From: Bretschneidera sinensis
Lineage: Eukaryota > Streptophyta > Magnoliopsida > Brassicales > Akaniaceae
Assembly (NCBI GenBank): GCA_023935145.1
Contig: CM043698.1
Coordinates: 73,795,501 to 73,859,500 of the forward strand
Direction: 5' to 3'
DNA length: 64,000 nucleotides
This document shows positions 12,545 to 38,223 of this stretch, in pieces. Position 1 is the first letter of the stretch. Every line of letters starts with the position of its first letter. The notes under the pieces are model-generated. The model ran no database searches, was not told the DNA's origin, and worked only from the letters and a program-made list of their open reading frames with translations. Position numbers and translations under genes: made by a program.

Positions 12545-12910
12545 ATTGTACAAAAAGAACTTAATTGTGTGAACCGAAAACTCAACATTGCTATTACAAG
12601 AATTTCAAATCCTTATGGACACCCTAATATTCTTGCAGAATTTATAGCTGGACAATTAAAGAATAGAGTTTCGTTTCGCAAAGCAATGAAAAAAGCTATT
12701 GAATTAACTGAACAGGCGAATACAAAAAGAATTCAAGTGCAAATTGCCGGGCGTATCGACGGAAAAGAAATTGCACGTGTCGAATGGATCAGAGAAGGTA
12801 GGGTTCCTCTACAAACCATTGAGGCGAAAATTGATTATTGTTCCTATACAGTTCGAACTATCTATGGGGTATTAGGAATAAAAATTTGGATATTCGTAGA
12901 CGAAGAATAA
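12545..12910 (+). pseudogene. rps3: rps3 3' fragment (plastid-derived)
   Basis: Encodes about the last 120 of roughly 218 residues of plastid ribosomal protein S3. Visible motifs include [40 protein letters not shown] and the C terminus ending [11 protein letters not shown] before TAA at 12908. The 5' half is absent; LTR sequence lies upstream. Homology can be followed back to KELNCVNRK at about 12554; upstream of that an extra base seems to shift the frame. Confidence 0.9.
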
Positions 12911-13058
12911 AAAAACTTTACTTGTCTTTATGTTCTACCCAGTGATAAAAAAAAAGAAATTTTTTTGAATTATTCTTTATTTTTTATGTTCAATCAATAA
13001 AAATGAGCAATTCTATAAGGTTGAATAAAAATTTGATTGATCCTTTGATCTAATTGCT

Positions 13059-14518
13059 ATGCTTAGTGTGTGACTCGTTGGTTTTTTTTAGGATTAGGAT
13101 TCACAAAAAATGAACCAACCCATAATAGGAACTAATAGCACTAATAACCAACTCATTGCTTCGCATTATCTGGATCCAAAGAACCAGTCAAGATATGATA
13201 TATTAGTCATATCATTGCAGCAACTGAAATTTTTTTTTTTTGCATAAAAAAAAATAAAAATCCATCTGATTATAAATTGTGAAGCGAAATATAAAAGTAT
13301 GCGGATAAATGGAAGGATGAGAGAAAGAGAAAAAAAGAAATATCAATGATATATGATTCCAATATGTAAGGTCTATGAGGTCTTCTCATAAAAGGCAATG
13401 TAATAAAGCATCAATACAGATTTATCCATAATTAGATAAATCTGTTCATAGAACAAAAAAATTAAGAGCCTTGAGCCAATAAAAACTGAGAAGATTGACT
13501 CAAGAACAAATTCAAAAATTTTATTTTTATTAGGGGCTCCATTGTAGAATTCAGACCTAACCATTAATCAAGAAGCGGTGGGAACGACGGAACCTATGAA
13601 TGCAGAAGATTCTATTGAAAACGAATCCTAATGATTCATTGGGTGGGATGGCGGAACAAACCAGAAACAAATTCATCTATTCTTATTCTAATTCTGAGAG
13701 TTCATGGGCTAGCCCTAAAACTGACATAGATATTGAAAGAGTAAATATTCGCCCGCGAAAAGTTTATTTTATTGGATTGATAAATTTTGGTCGATCCAAT
13801 ATGATAAAAAAAAAAAGGCAAAACAAAATAAAAATTCGTTATAACATTATAACTCCAACAAAAACGACATAGACATTACATTATCTATAAATAGAATTCA
13901 AGATGAATTCTATTTCCATCCAAAAAATATATAAAAATTTAGAATAGATTAGATGAAATCTCAAAGAATCCCATGATTCAGTCTATTATTCATTAACTAC
14001 ATGTATATCTTAATACAATCTTTTTTAGTCCTTTCATTCGCGAGGAGCTGGATGAGAAGAAACTCTCATGTCCAATTCTGTAGTAGAGAAGGAATTTAGA
14101 AACAACCATCAACTATAACCCCAAAAGAACCAGATTCCGTAAACAACATAGAGGAAGACTGAAAGGAATATCTTATCGAGGCAATCGTATTTGTTTTGGT
14201 AGATATGCTCTTCAAGCACTTGAACCCGCTTGGATCACATCTAGACAAATAGAAGCAGGGCGGCGAGCAATGACATGAAATGTACGCCGTGGTGGAAAAA
14301 TATGGGTACGTTTTTTTCTAGACAAACCAGTTACAGTAAGACCTACGGAAACACGTATGGGTTTGGGGAAAGGATCTCCCGAATATTGGGTAGCTGTCGT
14401 TAAGCCGGGTAGAATACTTTATGAAATGGGCGGAGTAGCCGAAAATATAGCCAGAAGGGCTATTTCAATAGCGGCGTCAAAAATGCCTATAAAAACTCAA
14501 TTCATTATTTCGGGATAG
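13059..14518 (+). pseudogene. rpl16: rpl16 with group II intron (plastid-derived, nonsense)
   Basis: Plastid ribosomal protein L16. Exon 1 is the usual 9 bp (ATGCTTAGT, 13059-13067). A group II intron follows starting GTGTGACTCG, and exon 2 runs 14120-14518, beginning [13 protein letters not shown] and ending FIISG. The two exons would give the standard 135 residues, but the codon after RRAMT is TGA (about 14277-14279). Plastid homologues have CGA arginine there, so this is a C-to-T change. L16 in this copy therefore cannot be made in full. Confidence 0.92.
13068..14119 (+). other. rpl16 group II intron
   Basis: About 1.05 kb between the two rpl16 exons, with the GTGYG 5' end typical of group II introns. 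A domain V hairpin is visible at about 14045-14078 (GAGCTGGATGAGAAGAAACT, then CTCATGTCCAATTC). Both stem ends carry changes from the usual CCGG pairing, so the catalytic hairpin is weakened. No maturase ORF is present, as expected for rpl16. Confidence 0.85.
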
Positions 14519-14646
14519 GAATGTAGAATCACAAAAGAAAGAGGTCTTAGGGATAAAACAATTGCAGGTTTTTTTTTGACAAACAATATTTCTTTTTTTT
14601 ACTTCGTTCTTCGCATTGAAAGAAAAGAACAGATAAAAAAAATGAT

Positions 14647-15015
14647 ATGATTCAACCTCAGACCCATTTAAATGTAGCAGACAATAGCGGGGCCCGAGAA
14701 TTGATGTGTATTCGAATCATAGGGGCTAGTAATCGCCGATATGCTCATATTGGCGACGTTATTGTTGCTGTGATCAAGGAAGCAGTACCAAATACGCCTC
14801 TAGAAAGATCAGAAGTGATCAGAGCTGTAATTGTACGTACTTGTAAAGAACTCAAACGTAACAATGGGATGATAATTCGATATGATGACAATGCCGCAGT
14901 TGTCATTGATCAAGAAGGAAATCCAAAAGGAACTCGAGTTTTTGGTGCGATACCCCGGGAATTGAGACAGTTAAATTTCACTAAAATAGTTTCATTAGCT
15001 CCTGAAGTCTTATAA
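14647..15015 (+). CDS. rpl14: rpl14 copy, open frame (plastid-derived)
   Basis: 122 codons, the usual length of plastid ribosomal protein L14, which lies at the subunit interface of the 50S subunit. Recognisable by [20 protein letters not shown] at the start and the C-terminal [20 protein letters not shown]. No stop or frameshift. It sits in the nuclear plastid insertion between rpl16 and rps8, with no nuclear promoter or transit peptide, so it is most likely a non-functional copy despite the open frame. Confidence 0.93.
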   Translation: MIQPQTHLNVADNSGARELMCIRIIGASNRRYAHIGDVIVAVIKEAVPNTPLERSEVIRAVIVRTCKELKRNNGMIIRYDDNAAVVIDQEGNPKGTRVFGAIPRELRQLNFTKIVSLAPEVL

Positions 15016-15192
15016 GATGAGACCTGAATTATACTATTAAAATCAAATAAAATAGAGTAATTAGTAGATTGTGTCTTACGCATATACCCTCAATAAATAA
15101 TAAACATATTAATTCATAGATATATAGATAAAAAAGAAAAAGAACATGTTGATTATATAAAAATTCGGGGGCAACAATAATTTTAGTTTATC

Positions 15193-15597
15193 ATGGGTAG
15201 GGACACTATTGCTGATATAATAACCTCTATACGAAATGCTGACATGAATAGAAAAGGAACGGTTCGGATAGCATCTACTAACATCACCGAAAACATTGTT
15301 AAAATACTTTTACGAGAAGGTTTTATCGAAAACGTAAGGAAACATCGGGAAAACGACAAATATTTTTTGGTTTTAACCCTACGACATAGACGAAATAGGA
15401 ACGAACCATATAGAACTATTTTAAATTTAAAACGTATCAGTCGACCCGGTCTACGAATCTATTCTAACTATCAACGAATTCCGAGAATTTTAGGCGGGAT
15501 GGGGATTGTAATCCTTTCTACTTCTCGAGGTATAATGACAGACCGAGAGGCTCGACTAGAAAGAATCGGCGGAGAAATTTTGTGTTATATATGGTAA
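15193..15597 (+). CDS. rps8: rps8 copy, open frame (plastid-derived)
   Basis: 134 codons, full length for plastid ribosomal protein S8, a 16S rRNA-binding assembly protein. It starts [18 protein letters not shown] and ends with the S8 signature region [20 protein letters not shown] followed by ILCYIW. Intact frame. Same caveat as its neighbours: plastid-type gene without nuclear expression signals. Confidence 0.93.
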   Translation: MGRDTIADIITSIRNADMNRKGTVRIASTNITENIVKILLREGFIENVRKHRENDKYFLVLTLRHRRNRNEPYRTILNLKRISRPGLRIYSNYQRIPRILGGMGIVILSTSRGIMTDREARLERIGGEILCYIW

Positions 15598-15716
15598 TCT
15601 TTCTGATATCCTAATTGTATCCGGAACTTCCCATTTGTGCAAAAAAAAAAGACGGGTTGTCTAATATCATATCACTCCTCTGACATTAGTTGATACTTTA
15701 AGGGGGTTTTACTGGA

Positions 15717-15959
15717 ATGAAAGAACAAAAACGAATTAATGAAGGGTTAATTATTGAATCACTTCCAAATGGCATGCTCCAGGTTCGTTTAGATAATGAA
15801 GATCTGATTCTAGGTTATGTTTCAGGAAGGATCCGGCATAACATAGTTTTATACGTATACTACCTAAAGTAAAAAATGGAAGTAAGTCTTTATGATTCAA
15901 TCAGAGGGCATATAATTTATAGACTCCGCAACAAAACAAAGATTCAAATGATCAGATGA
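15717..15959 (+). pseudogene. infA: infA pseudogene (plastid-derived)
   Basis: Plastid translation initiation factor IF-1 remnant. The first 40 codons are recognisable ([25 protein letters not shown]), then indels shift the frame and a TAA follows at codon 52 (about 15870). Downstream the IF-1 tail is visible in the other frame (EVSLYDSIRG, IIYRLRN). Loss of plastid infA is known in most rosids and in Solanaceae, so this copy may already have been a pseudogene in the donor plastome. Confidence 0.9.
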
Positions 15960-16077
15960 TTTTTTCAACTTCAACATTCCTTTCATGAGGATAGAATTCA
16001 AAGTTCAAAAATTTCAAGAAACTTATTTTCTTCCAATAAAATAAGTAGATTCGGAATTAAGTTAAGGAATAACAACT

Positions 16078-16191
16078 ATGAAAATAAGGGCTTCTGTTCG
16101 TAAAATTTGTGAAAAGTGTCGACTAATCCGTAGGAGGGGACGAATTATAGTAATTTGTTCCAACCCGAGACATAAACAAAGACAAGGATAA
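16078..16191 (+). CDS. rpl36: rpl36 copy, open frame (plastid-derived)
   Basis: 37 codons, the standard length of plastid ribosomal protein L36. Sequence starts [17 protein letters not shown] and ends NPRHKQRQG; the zinc-ribbon ligands C-x2-C...C...H are present. It lies between degenerate infA and rps11 exactly as in plastomes. Open but presumed inactive in the nuclear context. Confidence 0.93.
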
Positions 16192-16305
16192 TCTTTCTAA
16201 AAGGGACTTCCTTAAAAGAACCAATGAACAAAAAAAAAGGATCTGTTTTGACATGAAATGGATATATCCATATATCTCTGACTTATCTTTATGAAATGAT
16301 AAAAT

Positions 16306-16728
16306 ATGGCAAAGCCTATACCAAGAGTTGGTTCGCGTAAGAATGGACGTAGTGGTTCACGTAAAAATGCACGTAGAATACCAAAGGGAGTTATTCATGT
16401 TCAAGCAAGTTTCAACAATACCATTGTGACTGTTACAGATGTACGGGGTAGGGTGATTTCTTGGTCCTCTGCCGGTAATTGTGGATTCAGGGGTACAAGA
16501 AGAGGGACACTTTTTGCTGCTCAAACCGCAGCGGGAAATGCTATTCGAGCGGTAGTGGATCAAGGTATGCAACGAGCCGAAGTCATGATAAAAGGCCCTG
16601 GGCTCGGAAGAGATGCGGCATTACGGGCTATTCGTAGAAGTGGTATACTATTAAGTTTTGTACGGGATGTAACCCCTATGCCACATAATGGTTGTAGATC
16701 TCCTAAAAAAAGACGTGTGTATAAATAG
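16306..16728 (+). CDS. rps11: rps11 copy, open frame (plastid-derived)
   Basis: 140 codons, close to the usual 138-140 of plastid ribosomal protein S11. Motifs: [57 protein letters not shown] and the C terminus [16 protein letters not shown] cysteine replaces the threonine commonly found in the SAGTCGF segment; this may be a post-transfer change. No breaks. Presumed non-functional nuclear copy. Confidence 0.92.
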   Translation: MAKPIPRVGSRKNGRSGSRKNARRIPKGVIHVQASFNNTIVTVTDVRGRVISWSSAGNCGFRGTRRGTLFAAQTAAGNAIRAVVDQGMQRAEVMIKGPGLGRDAALRAIRRSGILLSFVRDVTPMPHNGCRSPKKRRVYK

Positions 16729-16793
16729 AAATAAAGACTGAAAATATTTCAAGAGAAATAAATGATTCAAGGATCTGATCAAATAATATTACT

Positions 16794-17312
16794 ATGGTTC
16801 GAGAGAAAGTAAAAGTATCTACTCGGACACTACAGTGGAAGTGTGTTGAATCAAGAACAGACAGTAAGCATCTTTATTATGGACGCTTTATTCTGTCTCC
16901 ACTTATGAAAGGTCAAGCCGACACAATAGGCATTGCGATGCGAAGAGCTTTGCTTGGAGAAATAGAAGGAACATGTATTACACATGCAAAATCTGAGAAA
17001 ATACCACATGAATATTCTACTATAGTAGGTATTCAAGAATCAGTACATGAAATTTTAATGAATTTGAAAGAGATTGTATTAAGAAGTAATCTGTATGGAA
17101 CTCGCAACGCGCTTATTTGTGTCAAAGGTCCCGGATATGTAACTGCTCAAGACATCATTTTACCGCCCTCTGTGGAAATCATTGATAATACACAGCATAT
17201 AGCTAGCCTAACAGAACCAATTGATTTGTGTATTGGATTTTGGAACTATAGGAAAATTTCTTCGTGTAATTACACGAACTCAAAACTCATATTTATAAGG
17301 GAGCTCGGCTGA
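16794..17312 (+). pseudogene. rpoA: rpoA 5' fragment with a chimeric tail (plastid-derived)
   Basis: N-terminal 148 or so residues of the plastid RNA polymerase alpha subunit (usual length about 330-340). Recognisable by [20 protein letters not shown] and [20 protein letters not shown]. Homology stops at EPIDLCIG (about 17238). The frame then runs 24 codons into non-plastid sequence to a stop at 17310, giving a chimeric 172-codon ORF. The break marks the right edge of the plastid insertion. Confidence 0.9.
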
Positions 17313-17654
17313 AAATTAGCAGCCCCCCCCTCTTCCCCAAGTCCTCCATAGATAGCATTTTAATACAAAAAAAACATCATGATTAAAGAACATAATCATT
17401 ATGTTTTTTTTTATTCTCCACTTCCACACTAAACAACAAAAAACCAAGATAAAATAATTCCACTAAAAATTGCTTTCTCGGTGGCAGCAGATATGCTGCC
17501 CCGAGTACTGTTCAAAGTTGACTTTTTTTTTTTTTTGCTTTTCAACCTTTGTCTCCAGAAATCTTCATTCAGCCATTCTGGGATTTAATTCTTTGTCATA
17601 TTTATAAAAAAATATACACTTACCCAACTTTTAAAATACGGATATTACATATAC

Positions 17655-19600
17655 TCTTTTGATTTCAGCTCAAAAACTCCAGGCATATTTTCAAGCTCAT
17701 ATAATCGTTTTCTTTATAGATCAACCTTTGAGTAGGTGCTCCATAAACCGGATATCTCCGGAAGGATGGTCAAATGGTCCATTGAGCTCGGAGAATTTGA
17801 CATCTGATACAGGCTTCAGATAGCCATTAAAGCTCAGGCCCTGACAGACTTTATAGTGGAGACAACGCTCCCCGAGATTCCAACTAAAAAGCCAACACCT
17901 GAGGCAGCTGAACAACTTCCAAGTTGGACATTCTATGTGGATGGTTCCTCCAACAGCACAGAAGCAAGGTTAGACTCATCTTTAGTAGTCCTGAAGGGTT
18001 CATAGTTAAGTATGTCTTGAAGTTCGAGTTCAAAGCCTTTAACAATGAGACCAAATACGAAGCATTACTCACCAGTATGAAGCTTGCGAAAATATTGGCC
18101 GCCTACTGTGATTCACAATTAGTGGTGAATTAGATGACTAGTGAATTTGAAGTTAGAGGTGCAATGATCGCCTGATATCTCGAGAAAGTCAAAGAGATTA
18201 CAATAGCTTTCAATATGTTTCAGATAACCCAAGTTCATCGGGTATAAACTCAAAGGTCGATGCCTTGGCACGACTTGCCTCATCTCGGCATATCGACTTC
18301 AATCAGGCTGTTTATCTTGAGATTCTTTCCACTCCAAGCATTGAAAAAATACTCATTATCCCAGTGACCGAGGGACGGATATGGATAGACCCAATCCTCT
18401 AGTATTTAAGATATGGCCAATTCCCTGATCAAAAGAACGAAGCTAAGAAGCTCATCTCTCGCGCCTCGTGGTACACCATTATTGACGGGCAACTATACAA
18501 GAGAGGCCTCACCACTCCATATCTGAAATGTCTTAAGCCTACTGAAGCAAACTACATTCTCTGAGAGGTCCATGAGAGTATATGTGGCAACCACTTCGAG
18601 GGCTGAGCTCTGACTTTCAAAATACTCCGTCATGGCTACTATTGCCCAAAGATATAGCAATACGCCATAGAAATGGTCAAAAAATACAAGAACTATTAGT
18701 ATTATGCCTATATACCTCAAAAAACGGCTAACCTCCTAATGATCACCAATCCACTTCGCTTCACCATGTGGGGAATGAACATCTTTGGCCCTTGCATCGG
18801 AACTCTCAGATAGAGAAAACATCTCATTGTCACAATTGAATATTTTACCAAATGGACAGAAGCTGAACTGCTCGCCAACATAACTAATCACCATGCCTAA
18901 GTTTTTGTTTGGAAGTCGATAGTATGTTGATTCGACATACCTTGGATATTGGCCACCTACAACAGTAAGCAATTTGACAGCGCTCAGTTTAAGTCCTTCT
19001 GTGAAGAACTCCATATCGAACATCGTTTCTTCTCAGTGGGGTTTTTCCTTTGTGGGTTATCCCCAAGCTAACGGATAAGTTGAGGTGACTAATAGAACAC
19101 TTCTACATGGCATCAAGAAAAGGCTAGATAATGCCGATAAGCAGTGGATCAACCATCTTCTAAATGTCATTTAGGCTTACTAGACCATCGCTCGAACCCC
19201 CACCGTAGAAAATCATTTCTTTATGGCATACAACTCTGAAGCAATCATCCTTCTTGAAATTGAGGCACCATTACTATGGACACAGAGCTTCAATAAAGAC
19301 AGTAATGAGGAAGCCTTGAGAATGAACGTCGATCTTATCAGCGAAGCTCAAGATAAATCCCAGATCAGGCTCTCCACTTATCACCAGAGAATCTCCTAGT
19401 ATTACAACTCTCGAGTTCAGGGACGAACCTTCAGGCTGCATGATTTGGTACTCTGAAAAAACCATGTTTCTCATCCTCCGAAAACTAGAAAGCTCCTCCC
19501 AAACTGGGAAGGACCATACTACATTCGTAGAATTTGTCGAGCCGGCTCGTTTGAGTGTGAAGACTTAAATGGCAAGCCTATACTATGAACTTGCAAGGAC
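17655..19600 (+). pseudogene. Gypsy archaeal-type RNase H and integrase remnant
   Basis: Continuation of the Gypsy pol interrupted at 10467. It resumes SAQKLQAYFQAH (about 17668), then the second RNase H (FYVDGSSN at about 17932, FNNETKYEALLTSM at about 18038). Integrase: HESICGNHFEG zinc-finger remnant (about 18573), a core start reading WGMNIFGPC (about 18768) where D-I-L-G-P is usual, and a second site reading TYNSKQFDS instead of a DNG motif (about 18957). Two catalytic aspartates are therefore lost. The C-terminal LLPNWEGPYYIRRI (about 19495) ends the homology. Many in-frame stops. Confidence 0.85.
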
Positions 19601-19610
19601 AAAAGCTCAA

Positions 19611-21322
19611 TGAAGGTTTTTATAGAGAGAAAGATTAAAATGAGGGAGTGATAGGGGAAAGAGTTGTAGGGAAAAGAAAAAAAAGGAATGAATGAGAGGA
19701 TTAAACAAAAAGAAGGGAGAAAGAAAGACGAAGAAAAAGAAAAAGAAATTCGAAAAGGAGTAGAAAAAAATGATAAGAAACTTGAGTGAAGAGAAAGAGA
19801 GGAGTTGTGAAGGTGAACATATGGTATTTTTTAGGTTCAACAATTTAAATGATGAGATGTCATGTTTTTTTGACAAACATTAAAAAAGTTGACTAACGGA
19901 ATACCAAAGTGAGGTTTTTGTAAAAGAAAATCAAAATCAAAATAAAACAAATAGAGTATCTATTGATTTTGAAAACACAATGAGGTAAGCCTAGATTCCA
20001 CTAAACCTCAATGATATCAATGTAATTTTTAATATTTATTATTTAGAATATAAAATGTTTAGACAAATCAACCCTATTTATATTTCAATTTAGGTACTCG
20101 CATGTTAAAAGGTTAATGACTTAAATGCATTCATTATCGTCAATTTTGTGGGTAGTTGCAAACCTTAAAATTCATTTTCAATTGCAACAATTTAATCCCT
20201 TAACTTGCAAAATTATTGCCATTGAAAAATACAGTCCAACTCCGTCAACTTGAGTGGACGAAATAGTTACGTATTGGACACATGACTAATTTGCACCATT
20301 GGCCCCAAAAAAAATTGCTTTATTTTTTCTTAGAGTTTTCTCCGGTTCTTTGATTTGTATGCGGAGAGTGATTTAGGTATAGTGTTTCGTTACGGGAAAT
20401 TGATTTGGGGTCCAACTCCAATGCATTGCCTTTATTCAAGTTATTAGTAAATCGTTACATTTGTTTATTATTTAAGTTAGATTTGATTGTAAATTATCAT
20501 ATTTAGTGATACTACATAATGTAATATGTTATTAATGTTACCGATAACTTTTACTATTTTTATCAAATTTAATCCAAATTATTGTTGATTTTATGGATGT
20601 CTTAAATGTATGAAAGGCAATGGATGCGGTGATAGTGCGGAGAAAATCTTTGATTCATTTTTTTCCACTCGGTTTTTTGAATTTCTTTTGATAAAATTAT
20701 TTTTGATTTTTTTTTTTATATAATGAACACAACCATTTTAGTTGACTGAAAAAATATATATTTTTTTATATATTTTTTAAACCCACTTGTTAATAGTAAA
20801 ATTTAATCACATTAAATTTAATCTTTCTGAGTAAAAGTTTAAAAAATTGGTACCCAAAAAAAAAATCTTACCCTAAATCCACTCTCTACGAGCGGCCCCC
20901 AAATTTCTTTCGTTACCTCTCTGCCTCTCTCATAGACCAAGACTAACCGGCGGCTGCTGCTCCCCTCGTCACCGACGGCTGCTTCCCCGCTCGTCACCGG
21001 CGGCTGCCTCTATTGTATGAATCATTGCTGCATTTCTGCTTACAACACTGTAGTAGAATAAAAATTGCAGATCTTTTTGTCTTCTAATTTTTCTTGTTTC
21101 AGTATTTGGACTCTGGAGTAATATATCTGTCGTCTTATTTATCATATCACTGGTTTGGTACCATTATTTTATTTGGAGTAACATATATTGTTCTATTTCT
21201 TTATGAAACAGTCTCTGGTTCAGTTTAGTTTGAAGTTTCTTCCCTTCTATTCTTATTTGAAATGTTCTGTTTTTCTTTTTTTCATTTCAAAAATCAATTC
21301 TTGAAGGGAAGTGAAAGGGAAA
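19611..21322. other. Upstream region of the aminotransferase gene
   Basis: 19611-19880 is strongly purine-rich on the plus strand (GAAAGA-type runs). 19880-20870 is AT-rich with no gene. At about 20948-21008, three imperfect copies of a GC-rich CGGCGGCTGCTGCTCCCCTC-like unit with intervening CTCGTCACCG occur. They lie 310-370 bp before the start codon, where a 5' leader would be expected. I cannot place the transcription start. Confidence 0.5.

Positions 21323-38223
<16,901 letters not shown>

Larger units (their letters stand above)
12545..17238 (+). other. Nuclear plastid DNA insertion (rps3 to rpoA)
   Basis: A colinear plastid large-single-copy segment of about 4.7 kb: 3' rps3, rpl16 with its group II intron, rpl14, rps8, infA, rpl36, rps11 and 5' rpoA, all on the plus strand in plastome order. 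The left edge falls inside rps3 (homology becomes unclear before about 12545, with an apparent one-base slip). The right edge falls inside rpoA near 17238. rpl14, rps8, rpl36 and rps11 frames are open, so the transfer looks fairly recent, but rpl16 has a nonsense codon. Lacking plastid expression signals in context, none is expected to work in the nucleus. Confidence 0.93.
10468..17649 (+). mobile_element. LTR-type insertion in the Gypsy element, carrying plastid DNA
   Basis: Starts TGTAACGACCC and ends GATATTACA (TG...CA), flanked by identical 5-bp TATAC at 10463-10467 and 17650-17654. The Gypsy RNase H reading frame resumes across the duplication, which fixes both ends. Without the plastid block it has about 2.08 kb on the left and 0.41 kb on the right. 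No second copy of its start is present, so I read it as a solo LTR or other non-autonomous LTR-derived unit of about 2.5 kb into which plastid DNA was later inserted. TGTAACGACCC resembles LTR starts common in plant Gypsy chromoviruses. Confidence 0.7.
6408..19610 (+). mobile_element. Degenerate Gypsy (Tat-lineage) retrotransposon, split by an insertion
   Basis: 5' LTR 6408-6871 (TGATG...CAACA, 464 bp, TATA-like TATATAAGAC near 6652), followed by a primer-binding-site-like GATTTGCACCGC. The interior reads gag, protease, RT and RNase H in order up to 10467, then resumes at 17650 with the second RNase H domain and integrase, ending near 19600. The Tat call rests on an extra FYVDGSSN-type RNase H before integrase. 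Every domain carries stops or frameshifts. No 3' LTR or minisatellite follows the integrase, so the 3' end is lost. The 7.18-kb interruption (10468-17649) is a later insertion. Confidence 0.85.

Noticed and set aside
13600..13872. 90-codon ORF in the rpl16 intron
   Set aside because: It lies wholly within the group II intron, whose homologues are non-coding, and shows no maturase motif.
12545..17238. Plastid contamination or chimeric assembly
   Set aside because: The block joins transposon sequence at both ends inside a unit with matching TATAC duplications, and rpl16 carries a nonsense codon, which is unlikely in a working plastome. Long reads would settle it.
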